Part shown: positions 26,854 to 39,044 of the stretch, in pieces
Layout of the letters: every line of letters starts with the position of its first letter
Numbering within the stretch: the first letter of the stretch is position 1
DNA from: Aphidius gifuensis
Lineage: Eukaryota; Arthropoda; Insecta; Hymenoptera; Braconidae
Length of the DNA: 64,000 nt
Reading direction: 5' to 3'
Assembly (NCBI RefSeq): GCF_014905175.1
Contig: NC_057790.1
Location: forward strand, 24,206,469 to 24,270,468
Program-made: the position numbers and the translations under genes
Notes under the pieces: model-generated
Databases searched by the model: none
Told to the model about the DNA's origin: nothing
Seen by the model: the letters and a program-made list of their open reading frames with translations, nothing else

Positions 26854-29800
26854 ATGAGTATTTCACAAAACAGCACAGCAACGGTTGTTTGCAGGGAAGT
26901 TTTTGATGAGACGTCACATCCTTCAAATGAAGGTGAGCTTTTTCTAATCGATTCATTATTATTCAATAATAAAATAACCAATATTTTTAGAAAACTAAAT
27001 TCATTTTTACAATATATTTATTTTATTGCTTGCAATTAAAATTATAAATATAAAGCTATTAATAAATTTAATTAATATTTCAAATTAATATATTTATCAA
27101 TAATTTTTTTAAATTAATATTTTGGTTATTATTTTTTTTTTTGCTTGTTTATTTACATAGTGATGGTTATAACTACGCAACGGCGCCCGAGCCTAGCGTA
27201 GCTCTAGAAAATCAATAAATTTATGCTGCAGTAAAAATATTGTCCATAATCCTAATTTTTATTATTTTTTTTTTTTATAAATATATAATAATTTTTAGGT
27301 CTGTTATGATAAAAGTAAAGTTGATGTTTAAATAAAATAAATTAGTTTTGTTAATTTAAATTTTTGTTTGAATATTTTATTTTCACGTCCAGGACAAGTC
27401 AACGACCTAGTTTGTTTGACTGGGTTGTGGTGGCTGGTTGATATACGTAATCCTCGAGGGACAGCTGGTGAGGTCAACTCACCCTCATACCTCCACACCT
27501 GTCAAACTTTATACTTGATGGAATTTTTAATTTTTCTATTCATATACATGACACTTTCATCTATTATTCTTTTATCAATAATTATTATTTCAACAGTTGC
27601 TTTTTTTTTTCGTTTTTTCATTTTCTTTTCATATTTTTTAAGAGTAAATGTCAACGATCTCAACTTGATGATAAGTACATGCGAAATTGTACAGCTCACA
27701 ATCTTAAAAGAGCTTTTTATATAATGTTGAAATTTTTATGAATATCCCAATTTTTTTTTTTTTTTTTTTATCACTCGACAAGCTTCTTTGTTCTTGTAAA
27801 ATGAAAATTAAGAAAAAAAAAAAAAAAACTTATATAAGCATAAGTAGGTTGATGTATATACAAAAAAAAATTACAAAAAAATTTTTTATTTATAGAATTT
27901 AATTATTTATTATATTGAGAAAATTAATTTTTAATTTTTAAATTTATTTTCAGAGGTACTTGAGTATGCAAAAAAAATTGGAATTGATCCTGAAACAGAG
28001 CCACATTTAATGGACATAGCTATTGAGGGTTTAATGGCACCGTTACCAAAAAATTGGACACCCTGTTACGACAAGTCAGAGCGTTGTTATTATTATTGCA
28101 ATTCAACTAAAGCAAGCACCTGGGAGCACCCCCTTGATTCGAAATACCGGGAGCTTGTCGAGCATATAAGAGCGGGTCATAGTCGTCAACCAAGTGTTGG
28201 TATGTAAAATAAATAAATAAATAAATATATAACAAAATCAAAAAGAAAAATAATAATAAATGAAATAATTTAAATTTATAATTTACAGATGATGATTCAA
28301 AAACAACAGCCAAAGAATTAGAGTCACACGAGGATGCAACTCTGCCAAAAGAATCAACACTATCAAAAGTACCAGTATTATATACTAAAATCCCAAAAAA
28401 ATTGGCACCACTACGTAAATTTGGCATTGATACAATAATGCGTCGTAAAGATTGTGAAAAAATAAATGATCCATCAATACAATTAGCTGATCGTTCATCA
28501 CGTGATTATACAACTATACGTTATCAAGATCCAAAATTTTTTGAAACACCAGCTGTTATAAATAATAAAGAAATAAAAAATATAAGTGATATTGTTAAAA
28601 GATCAGAATCAATGAGTCCAAAATATGAAAAAGATTGGGAACAATTAACAAATAAATTTAGTTCTGAAGAAAATATAATTGATATTGATAAGCTAAGTTT
28701 AAGTTCATTATCACAAACAGATGGTAAAGATATTATTGAAGCAATTGATAAAGAACGACAATCACGTAAATCAGATTATCGTCAACAAAAAGAATTAACA
28801 CTAAGTGGTGGTGGTTTTATGTTTTTAAAAAGTAATCGTAGTCGTGATAATACACCAGTACATGATGGTGCTGGTAAAATTGAAGATTTTCAAATTTCAT
28901 GCAGTGTCAATGAGGGATGTTGCAGTATTGAAAGACCAAAATCAATTTTACGTGAAAAACCCTGTGAAGATGGTGAGTGAGTTTTCAAGTTCATCGGCTT
29001 TTTGGAACACTGACAATTACATTTTTTTTATTTATTTTTTTTTATTTTTGTTTGTTTGTTTGTTTTATTTTTTTTTTTATTTTTTTTCCCCAAGTAGAAA
29101 AAAAAGCACATGTATATCTATAATGTAACAACTAGTAACACTTGAACTTTTGACCTGTATTGTCCTCAAAAAAAAAAAAAAAAAAAAAAAAATTGTATAC
29201 GCATGATTATTTAGTGAACACGAGTGAATTGATTTAGTAGTTCATAATAAAAATGTCAGCAAGTAATATAAAAAATGGATTATTCTGATCGAGAAACAAA
29301 AAACAAACAAAACAAATAAAAAATACTTTCAGACGATCGTCCAACTGAAGAGGAACGCAAGAGTGTACGTTTTGATCTTGAAAAAGATCCAGATAATAAT
29401 ATGTATGTTTATTCTGGATCTGAGGATGAAGACTGGGATTCTGATTCTGAAGAAAAAGAAGTAACGAGTGATCATGGTGATATAAAAAGTTCATTTTTTG
29501 AAAAATTACAAAAAAATCCTTTACAATCACCAAAATCAAATGAACAATATCAACAACAAGATAATCAAAATATCAAGAGCTCAATCAATACACCAAGTAC
29601 ATCAAAATTAATTTGTAAAAGATTTGTCGTTGAAAGTGTTTCAGAAACAGATCATTTATGTCAATCAATAAAGGATAAGCCAATGGATAATGATTATTTG
29701 CCAAATAATAAATTTGTAAATATTAAAAATATTGATTTATTTTCAAAAAGTGATACTGACAGTGGTACACCACGTTCAAGCAAACATGATGAATCAAGTT

Positions 29801-32800
29801 CAAGTAATTTAGATAATATACGTAAGAGTAAAGAAATAATGCTCGAAGCTATGAGTTTAACTGATGAACGTAAAAAAATTGATAAATTAATTGAAAAACA
29901 AAAAAGTGATAATTTAATAAAATTACGTCATGATTTAGAAATTGTTGATAATCATGTGCGTAATCGTAAAGGGCATAATGAAAAACATCAACAGCATGAT
30001 GTTGATGATGAAGATAAAAATTATATTGATAATAAATATGATAATGATGTTGAAAAATATAAAAAAGAAATTGATGATAAATTGGAAATGATTAAGAAAC
30101 AAATGGATGATAAATATAATGAAGAAAAAGTATTACTTGAAAATGAATTGGATAAAAAATTATCAGATTTACGTAAAGAATTTGTTGCTAAAGAAAATGA
30201 TGAGATACAAAAATTAATAACAACAATGGATGATGCTAGAATGGAAAATTTAAAAAAAGCTAAAATTGAATGGGAAGTATGTTTTGATAAAGAAAGACAA
30301 GAAATATTTGAAAAATTAAAATTAGAACTAGATGAAAGAAAAAATGAATTATTAAAATTACGTAATCATGAAATGGAAGTATTGGAAAATGAATTTGGTA
30401 AAAATCTTGATGATGAAATTGCATTTAAAACGAGTGAGCATAAAATATTAATGGAACATAATGAAAAAATTGAAAATTTAAAAAAAGAACTTGATAATGA
30501 TTTTGATGATTTAAAAAATAAATTAAGAAGTGAACAGAGAGAAAAAGTTACACAAATAACAGATGAACATGAAAAGTGTTTGGCTGAAATACTTCGTGAT
30601 TTTAGAACAGAGGTAATTAATTTTTAAAAAAATTAATAAATTTAATAAATAATAAATTTACAAATAATAATTTTATTTTTTAGGAACGTTTAGCAAGAAA
30701 AGTATACAAACAAAGATTAGAAGAAATACGAGCTGATTTTTCTCAAGGAATTGATAAAGAAGCAAAAAAAATGTCAGAACATGCAACAAGACAAGAGACA
30801 GTAGATTTTGAAAAAATGCGTTGTGAAAAACGTTTACTTGAGGATAAATATAAAATATTAAAAGACAAATATTTAAAATTAAAAAATGACGTACGTTTAG
30901 CAGTTGAAAGAAGAAGTAAAAGAAAAGAGGCTCATGTTACAACATCTGAAACTGAAAAATCAGCATCAACACGTACAAAAACTGATAGAACAGAATCAAT
31001 GGATCGAAAGTAAGTTTTTTCAATTAATTGAATTGTTTTTTTTTTTTTTAATTACATATTTCATATTATCACCACCATTTCAATAAAATATTCAAGTACC
31101 TCAACAACAATTAAATTTAAATTTAAAATAAAAATAAATAAATCTATTTAATTAGTAGTATCAGTATTATCATAGTTGTCAAGGTACATTTATCATCCCC
31201 ATACTATTTGTCCTTAATATCTGGCTACAGGCCTTGATTCGTATTGATAGAGCTCAACCGATAATCATCAACACAAAACAACGATCAGTTGATAATCAAT
31301 TCATCAACACAGAAAATAATTCTGATTCAATTCAACTACAAAGATTTCAAACAAGTCGTACAAGCTGTGGTGATTCAAGAAGTTCAATAAAATTCGAATC
31401 TGATGATGCAACAACAGCAAGTGAAACAATGAATTCAAATGTTATTAAAAAAAGAAGATCATTTGCTAGAAAATCAACAAATAATAATTCAAAAATATCA
31501 CAAAATGACATTAATAATATTAACAACAACAACAACAATAATATTATTAATAATAATCCAGAAAATCCAGTTGAAAATATTAGAAAACAATTGGAGAAGT
31601 TGGAGGATTTGGGTGATCAATTACCAAGTAATGATGCTGCTTACACATTGAGATATCCATTTCAAGATAAAGGTCAATTATTTTTAATTAACAATGTTCA
31701 CATTTAGATAAAAAAACAAGATAATTAAATTCCTTTTTTTTTTATTTTTTATAGGACCAATGAATGCATCATCAGAGCTTGAATTTTTCCGCCATCGTAT
31801 TCATGTTGAAAGAGATTCAGTCAAGCGTGCAAGAGATGCACTTAGAGTACAAAAAAATGTATTTCAAGGTAGACAAAGAGCTTGGAAACAAAAAAGTGCA
31901 AGAGCAACATTGGAACAACTTGTTATGGTAATTAATAATAATTAATAATTCAATATGAATAATTAAATAATTATTTATGTAAATTAAATTTTTGAAGGAG
32001 GAAAGAGAATTATCAGAAATGGAAGTTAGTCTTCATCGTACTCGAAGTTTATTGGGTGAAAAAGTTATTCATTTGAGACATTTAGAACAATCATTGGATC
32101 GTGTTACAAATAATAAAAAAAATGAAGATGATATATCACCAGTTAAAAGTGATGAATTAACATTGAGTGATATGTCAAGTGCAAGTAGTGGATTTAGTTC
32201 AACAGATTTAGGTATTAACATCTATATTTATTAAATTAATATATAAAAATATTATGAAAGTATATTTAATTATGATTTTTTCAATAGATAAACCTGATAA
32301 TTTTCAAGAATCATCAGAAATAATAAATAGCTTGGAAAATTTAAATTCTGAAATACGTGAAATTTGGGGTGTATTAAATAAACGACAGGGTAATAATATT
32401 CCACCACCTCCAACATTGTCATATTCTGATCTTGGATGGTTGTCTTATCATCCCATGACAAATCAATCAAATAATTTACAAGGTATTGTATTTTTAATTT
32501 AGAAAATATTTGTAATTATATTTCGATTTTTTATTTAAATGAAAAAAATTAATTTAAGCATTTGGAACTCCAAATATTCAATCAAATATATTGTCACAAT
32601 TGGCAACATTACCATCAACGACAACAACACAAAATATAATTGCTCAGTATGGTCCAGCAAGTGGATTTACAACGAGTATGGGAAATGTTGAACGTGGCCC
32701 ATCAAATTTAATTGAGAGAACAAGAAATATGAGAGACTGGCTGCGACAAGCTCGCATTGAAACTTCAGACCTCATTAGTCCTAATCAAGCACCACTTTAG
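26854..32800 (+). CDS. Cep164: CEP164-like centrosomal WW-domain protein
   Basis: Homologue of CEP164, a distal-appendage protein of the mother centriole needed for basal-body docking and ciliogenesis. Exons: 26854-26932, 27954-28199, 28289-28972, 29333-30612, 30684-31009, 31251-31672, 31755-31927, 31998-32211, 32288-32482, 32559-32800; phases close to a 1286-residue protein (human about 1460). The N-terminus follows the CEP164 plan: FDETSHPS, then LEYAKKIGIDP, then a WW domain with W61, YYY 72-74, W83 and P86. The middle is a highly charged Glu/Lys/Asp coiled coil (exons 4-5). The C-terminal part has a second coiled-coil block (exon 7) and ends in WLRQAR. A poly-Asn tract lies in exon 6. The exon 5 to exon 6 junction is uncertain: the strong-looking acceptor at 31229-31230 is out of frame, so I used the weaker one before 31251. 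AATAAA occurs at 32982. Family call is firm; some borders are not. Confidence 0.87.
27160..27500. other. GC-rich patches in CEP164 intron 1
   Basis: Intron 1 (26933-27953) is AT-rich except for two blocks. At 27165-27205 a CTACGC...GCGTAG inverted repeat (27173-27178 and 27196-27201) encloses a GC-rich loop. At 27388-27500 there is a balanced-composition block with E-box-like CAGCTG and CACCTG words. Neither extends the CEP164 frame. They may be regulatory or alternative leader sequence. Confidence 0.3.
31505..31560 (+). repeat. Poly-asparagine coding microsatellite
   Basis: An AAC/AAT trinucleotide tract in CEP164 exon 6, encoding a run rich in Asn broken by Ile. Such tracts are common in AT-rich genomes and are often length-variable. 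Confidence 0.85.
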
Positions 32801-33307
32801 AATTTTAATATTAAACTTCACAATATTAATAACAAAATTGTTTTTTGTTTATTATATTTTTTAAAAACCATTCGTTAAGTTTTTAAGTAGAGTTTTATTT
32901 TTATAATTTTATTTTTCTTTTTCTGTTTAAATTAGTTTTACTGTTATTTGATTGTTAGATTTAATCAATTGCCAAAACAAAAATAAATTATATTATAATT
33001 ATAAAATACACAGAGACTATGAAAATGTTGATTAACAATTCAAATTGTCATAAAGTCAAATTAAATGGTAAATAATAAATAACCCGCAGTCATAATTTAA
33101 AGTATATAGAAAAATCAAAATGTTAATCTAGTCAAAAATTTTTCGTGTCATCAGAAGTATTATCAAGTGCTTCCCCAATTATATACCATTAGTTAAACAG
33201 TATTTTATTTATAAAAAAAAAAACAAAGAACAAAAAAAAGAATACCAATTTTTGTTTTAATAAATGATTATTAAAAATAAATTTTACTTTGATGATTTAT
33301 TAACCAA
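32801..33307. other. Convergent 3' intergenic spacer
   Basis: AT-rich spacer between the stop of CEP164 (plus) and the stop of the minus-strand secreted-protein gene. Poly(A) signals face each other: AATAAA at 32982-32987 on plus and TTTATT at 33204-33209 for the minus gene. Nothing else seen. Confidence 0.6.
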
Positions 33308-34241
33308 TTACATATCTGGAAAAACTTGACAATCAGAAAAATTTTTCTCACATGTATCACCATTTTCTTCAAATTCATCTTTAGTTGGTAACCAAGATGT
33401 TATATCAAATTTACGATTTGTAGTTTTATTTTCCATTGACTCTTGAGCTGCCAATATTATTGGTGATGCTTTACACATCAAAAGTCTAACACACGAAGTG
33501 TCTGGATCTTTTAAATTATCCATCAGTTGATTTGGAAGCTCTGGATTTTTCGCTTGTTTCAATAAATGTTGTATCTGTCGAAAAAACAAATTATTATTTA
33601 CAATTAATATATGGAAATGGAGTAAAAACATTGCACCTTTTCATTTCTGGTATTTAGTAAAAATTTTAAAGGATCAAATTGATCCGAATCCATTGATCTT
33701 TTTTCCTTGGATTTATCAGTTTTTTGTTGAATATTAAAAAGCGAAGAGATCTGTTGATGGAAATATTAATTGATTAAATATAATTTTGTATAGAAATTAA
33801 TTCAACTAATAATTAATTTACCATTTGAGTTAAAAATATTGCACTGTTAATAGCAATCGCAGCAATTCGTGGTGTATCTAAACCAAGTAGTCGAAAAAAA
33901 GCAGATGTTATATTTCCATTTCCAAGACGTTTTGATAATTTATCATTTTTATTATCTCTGTCACCATGTTCATGATGTTTATTATGTCCCAAACTTGTTG
34001 ATACAAGATCAGCAATATCTTTTGCAGTGTCTAAATAATTTTTAGCTGTTTGTAAACCATTTTTTATTTTAGCCAACATAGCTACAAAAAAAAAGACAAT
34101 CATACATATTATTTAAATAAATAAAAATATTTGTATAGTATTAAATATTTTAAAAATATAATTACCTTCAGCATCAGCTGCCACAAAAATAACACAATTA
34201 AAAATAACAAATAAAAGCGCAAAAATTCGAATGACAGACAT
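33308..34241 (-). CDS. Unrecognised secreted protein with four-Cys C-terminus
   Basis: A four-exon gene, read on the minus strand: 34241-34166, 34081-33822, 33750-33637, 33574-33308, giving 238 residues with consistent phases (1, 0, 0). The protein begins MSVIRIFALLFVIF and has a clear signal peptide of about 22 residues. There follows a His/Asp-rich charged segment (about 60-78), a hydrophobic stretch RIAAIAINSAIFLTQM (about 97-112), a basic site KEKR at 127-130, and a C-terminal region with cysteines at 178, 184, 225 and 232 (motif DPDTSCVRLLMCK). I do not recognise the family. The Cys spacing and signal peptide suggest an extracellular or membrane-attached protein. It faces the plus-strand gene at 34448, and the two probably share regulatory DNA. 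Confidence 0.75.
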
Positions 34242-34447
34242 CTTGTCATTGACACTTGTTTCTTGTGACTGAGAAAATATTTAACAGTTGCTAAGTATGC
34301 TACTGTGTGCAATTATTTCAAGCTGATATAATTAACACAAATAATTCAGTGTCATACAGCACGCATTGTTAGTCAACCAAGAATAAAGATGGGTCAACAA
34401 CTGTCTTGTAATGTACAGTTGTCCACGAGATCAAACCAACATATAAC
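34242..34447. promoter_or_regulatory. Shared divergent promoter of two secretory-pathway genes
   Basis: 206 bp separate the two start codons. Each side has an arthropod-type initiator TCAGT: minus strand at 34268-34272 (27 nt upstream of the minus ATG) and plus strand at 34346-34350 (98 nt upstream of the plus ATG). The two candidate starts are about 80 bp apart. Initiators are seen directly. Bidirectional control is inferred from spacing. Confidence 0.5.
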
Positions 34448-35189
34448 ATGTTATTTATTTACAAATTTATATTCCTTTTTAATTTTTTTTATTTTATACT
34501 TGCTTCTGATAAACAGTTGCAATTGTATTTTGAAGAAGTCAGAGGTCTAAGTGAACTTCCAATGGATAAATTAATTAAAATAAAAACAAATTTAGCCAGT
34601 GAAAATGGTGAGTAATATTAATTTTTAATTTATTGGCAAAATTTAAAATATGAATGTTTTTTTTAAAATCATTTTTAGAATTAAATGATATAAATTTTGA
34701 GGATGAAATTGAAGATAGAACAGCTGATGATTATCCAATGGCAATGCCATTGAAAAAAATTGATCGAGGAATGATTGTTATGAGTGAACATTGGAGTGAC
34801 AAAGGAAAAGATACAAAAATATCAAAAATATTTCAACTTGCAATAACAACACTTGCATTTTTAGCATTTGGTGGATATTTATTGGCTTTAATTTGTTCAG
34901 TTATTAGAAGAAATACAACTCCTGTAACCAATCCAGGAAATGTATTTGTATTTTCAGTAAGTTAATTATTTGAAAATATAAAAATTTATCAAACTAATCA
35001 AGCTGCATTCTCAGATTAAAATAATAATATTAATTATTCAATTTTTAGAATCTTGAATCTTTGAATAAAATTAAACGACCAAAACGTCAAGCTCTATTTA
35101 TGGATCCAATGGAAAATGAATTCACAACTGATCGACTTTATCGAGGAATGATTATGTTGTCAGAAGGCTACACATCATATACCCAATGA
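34448..35189 (+). CDS. Unrecognised single-pass membrane protein with duplicated RGMI motif
   Basis: A three-exon gene: 34448-34607, 34679-34956, 35049-35189, phases 1 and 0, 192 residues. I chose the ATG at 34448 because it opens, in the frame of the later exons, with a signal-peptide-like stretch (MLFIYKFIFLFNFFYFILAS). A second hydrophobic helix at about 104-129 is flanked by RR, so the mature protein is probably single-pass. A furin-like RPKR lies at 156-159. The motif RGMI-x-x-SE occurs twice, at 83-90 and 178-185. An earlier ATG at 34389 is out of frame. I do not recognise the family. AATAAA follows the stop almost directly (35191). It is likely co-regulated with the divergent gene next door. 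Confidence 0.72.
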
Positions 35190-36082
35190 AAATAAATTTT
35201 AAACTAATTTTAATATCAAAAAAAATATTTAAATTTCATATTGATTTAAATAATAATAATAATTTCAAAAGCTAATAAAATCAAATTGAAATTATTATTC
35301 ATTTTTATGTTAACCAACGAGAAAGAAAATATTCTCAGTGTGTGGGTGGATGTATATGTATGGATGGCAAGAGTTTTAAACATGGTTTTCCAAATAAACA
35401 GTTAAGTGGCTATATACAATACTCAACGTATGAGAAGATAACCATCTGGCAAACTGTTTTTTTTTTTTTTTTTAAATTCAATATATTTCAAAGAGTGAAT
35501 AAATTACCAAATAATTTAATTATAAACAAAAAAAAAACGTGTAATCATTAGCAAATTTTGTTTAAATTAACAAAAGACATTGTAAAAAATAAATAAATAA
35601 TCTATACCTAATTGTGCACTTTTCATTGAAACTAATTAAAAAATATGAAAGAATTGTAATCAACAATTTTATATTTAGAAAAATAGCATAAAAAAAATGT
35701 AAATTAAATTTATAAATAAAAAAAAACATTCAATAATTTCTGAAAAATAATAATACACGAGTATTTATTTTTATAGTATTCAAATGATCACCCTCATGGA
35801 GAGCACTCTTTGATGAAACCACGCCTTCAGCCAGACTATTTAACGAATCAGTGAAATTCTTGACTTTTGTTTACAAGATGTATAAAATTTTTTTTTTTTA
35901 TATTTTATTTTTCTAAATTTTACAAGAAAATTGTGTGTCGAATTATTCGACTTTCATCGGTTCAGTGAATCACACGATAATCTTGTTCTTGTTTTTATTT
36001 TAACCCAAATAGTACTTGAATTTCATGTGTTGATAAAACAATTATTTGTGTTTGTTAATTGAGAGAAAAAAATAATATAATT
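35190..36082 (+). promoter_or_regulatory. Spacer and H2.0 promoter region
   Basis: AT-rich spacer. A plus-strand initiator GGTTCAGTGAATC (TCAGT at 35962-35966) lies about 117 nt upstream of the H2.0 start codon, following a slightly GC-richer patch at 35810-35870. Short frames here (for example 35342-35551) look fortuitous. Confidence 0.4.
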
Positions 36083-37723
36083 ATGGAAGAACAAGATAGT
36101 GAATTATCAATTGATAAAAATATATCATCATCATTAAAATTTGGAATAGATAGAATTTTATCAAGTGATTATCATCAAGACAAATCAACATGTCCAGATT
36201 TTACAGTTCAATATAAAAGCCAATATTGTAGTACAACTCCAGTATCAACACAATGTCTTTGTACTGGTAATTGTACAAGGTGTATTAATTACAGATGTTT
36301 TACAAATGGATCACATCTTTGTTTATCACCAGTAACATCAAATTACATGAATTTACTTGATAAATATCAAAATTTACATAGACCATCACCAGTAAGACCA
36401 TTACCACGATGTGAGTATTCAGTAATAATTAATATTAAAAAGAAAAATTAATTTATATACACAAAATTAAAAAACAATTTGTCATTACGTCATAAATAAA
36501 CATGAACATATGGACCACTGTCATGTTTCACTGATACCTACATGACAAGTAGGCCATAATATTTACGAATAAATGTGTATTCTTGTGTTTCCTGTCTGTG
36601 TTTAAACGACATCTTAAGTGCCACCAGTAGTTTACCAAAACTATAAACATTATTATGTAAATCTTTTCCCTCTTAACGTTTTGTATTTTAAAAAAATAAA
36701 TACTAAAAAAACAATCACGAGATCATTGCATATTAAAATTTTACGATTGTTAAATTTAAATTAAAAGAAAACAAAAAAAACACTCAGTAACACAAAATTA
36801 AGAAGATAATAAAAAAAAAATCTATTAATAATTAAAATGAATAATTGTCTGAGATAAATAAATATATATTGTTTGTGATGATAATATTATTCTTTCAAAT
36901 GACCACACAGTATTTTAATTTGTGTCCACATGTTGTTGTGTATACACTTATTCTTGTTCAAGCTATACATTCAACATGAAGTAAATTAAACAGTAAAATA
37001 TATATTTCAATAGAACTTACTTGCAACGTTTGCCACCACATAATTATAACTAAAATATTTTCATAGCTATTTCAAATTTAAATAAAATAAAAACTCACAT
37101 ATTGTTGGATCAATCAGCTTGGTTTGTCTGCATCCCCCATCATGGTATCAAATTTCCTCATTTTCCAATAACCAAAAATATTTAGAATATTCAAGTGGTC
37201 CATTAAGAATGTTTATTCACTTGATGACTGAATATTCACAGTGTTTATTTGTTTATCTAGTGCCTGTGACGACATCATCAAGTGGAAAAAATAGAAGAGA
37301 AGGTGGAACCAGAAGAAAAAGATCCTGGTCGAGAGCAGTATTCAGTTCGTTGCAAAGAAAAGGCCTAGAAAGAAGATTTTCAATACAAAAATATATAACA
37401 AAACCAGACAGAAGACAACTTGCTGCTACTTTGGGTCTAACTGATGCACAGGTATTTTATTAATTTAATTTTAATTAAATAATGACTCTATTTATTACCT
37501 GGACTGTTATGTTATTTTGTTGTGATAGGTCAAAGTCTGGTTCCAAAACAGACGGATGAAATGGCGTCATACAAAAGAGGGAGACAACACGACATCATCT
37601 CCTGCTGATTCAACCCAGCAGGATGCTCCAAAAAATGATGATGATAATTCCAAGTGTCTTGAAGATATACAAGACTCTGATGACAGTGTTGATGATGACA
37701 CAGAGATAGAAGTTGAAATTTGA
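36083..37723 (+). CDS. H2.0: H2.0/HLX-like homeobox transcription factor
   Basis: Nuclear transcription factor of the H2.0/HLX class of NK-like homeodomain proteins (visceral mesoderm and gut development in other animals). Exons 36083-36410, 37261-37451, 37529-37723 give 237 residues. Near the N-terminus FGIDRIL (20-26) is the eh1/Groucho motif of the class. The homeodomain (about 129-188) reads SWSRAVFSSLQRKGLE ... ITKPDRRQLA ... VKVWFQNRRMKWRH, with Gln at position 50, closest to HLX. The last intron falls between Gln44 and Val45 of the homeodomain, a common site in homeobox genes. The tail is acidic. An unusual cluster of eight cysteines lies at 37-80. The start is MEEQ, as the upstream codons are not ATG. 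It is shorter than fly H2.0 (about 410), so an extra exon could be missing in the 850-bp first intron. Confidence 0.9.
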
Positions 37724-38340
37724 TACTAAAAACACACAAACCACTTGATTATATATTATTTTTTTTTATTTCATTTTATTTTTTTTTTGTCACTATAATG
37801 TAAATAAATATAAATTTTAATTTTATTGTTTTAAAATAATTAATTATATAAATAAATTAATAAAATAATAAATACAATATTATTAATTTTTAGTTTTTTT
37901 TTTTATTTAAATTGGAGTTTATTTGATGGCGAAAAATTTACCTTTTTTTATGATTGTAGATCAAAGTAAACTTGTATTGTTCAAGCATTTTTAATTACTT
38001 GTTTATTATCTATTTGAAAATATTATTTATAATTATTAATAATGTTTATTTATAATATATTTGTTATTAATTATAAGAGCACCAAGAGCACACACAACAG
38101 GACGCGTCCGGCGTCAGTAAAATGAGAATAAAAAAAAAAAAAAAATGCTTATCATTATTATTATTTTTTTTTTCGTTTAAGCGGGAAAATACAAAAATTG
38201 TAATGGGAATATGTAAAATTAAAATAAATAATAAACAAATAATTAAATTTTTTTATTCAACTTGTTAATTAATTATTAATTCTTAATTCAATTTATTTTT
38301 TGTTTATTTATATATTAAATTAAAGTTAAATAGAATAATT
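37724..38340. other. Spacer after H2.0
   Basis: AT-rich; AATAAA at 37803 may end the H2.0 transcript. A brief CpG-bearing patch at 38080-38115 is the only other feature. No gene. Confidence 0.5.
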
Positions 38341-38609
38341 AAAAATTCAAAAATCGATTGTGAAAAAAAAAATATCAATCGATTTTGCAAAAAAAATGTC
38401 ACTCGATTTATCGAATGATCCAATTCGATAGCTCGTTTTTTGTGCACAGTTACGCAAAAAGATGTTGCACAAAATGGCGGATAATGAAGGGGTGAAGTGG
38501 AATGAAGCTGAGCGTTTGTGGCCTTGGTGAATTAACAAATACTAAAACGTCAATCTATCATGAATCCTTGAGAAATAAATCAAAATATTGCTGTGCTGGC
38601 CTTTGTCAT
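38341..38609 (+). promoter_or_regulatory. P450 promoter and probable noncoding first exon
   Basis: Repeated ATCGAT/TCGATA-like words (about 38351-38440) resemble DREF/BEAF-32 type sites of insect housekeeping promoters. From about 38460 the composition rises, and a consensus donor CAT|GTAAGT ends a likely leader exon at 38609, 435 bp upstream of the P450 start codon. Within the leader is an 18-codon upstream ORF (38474-38530) starting in good context (AAAATGGCG). Motifs and donor are seen; the assignment to the P450 gene is inferred. Confidence 0.45.
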
Positions 38610-39044
38610 GTAAGTAATCACAATATTTTTTATTAATTTAACGGGATTTTTTAGTATTTCAAACGGATTCTACTCTTAATTGTTGGATGTTTCTGATTAG
38701 GCTTGAGTAAATTAATTTGCATCAATATTTATAATTAATTGATAATTATTGTGTTTGCATTGTTTAAATAATAACAACACTTTATATATTATATTTTAAC
38801 GGGATGTATTCAATGCAAGCTCATTGTTGTTTTGTCAAGACTCGAGATTTTTTATTTTTTTTAGTTTAATTGTTAGTCATTTTTATTTTTTTTTATATAT
38901 TTTTTGTTGTCATAATATCCGTCGTTATTTACGTAACTACGTACTGATTGTCATTTGTTATTTATCATGTAAAAATATTAAAAAAGACAATTGTCTGTGT
39001 CAATAATTTTCTGACAATTTAATTAATATAAAAAAAAAAAAAAA

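Noticed and set aside
27368..27724. 118-codon plus-strand ORF in CEP164 intron 1
   Set aside because: The second half is hydrophobic low complexity, and the frame does not join the flanking exons.
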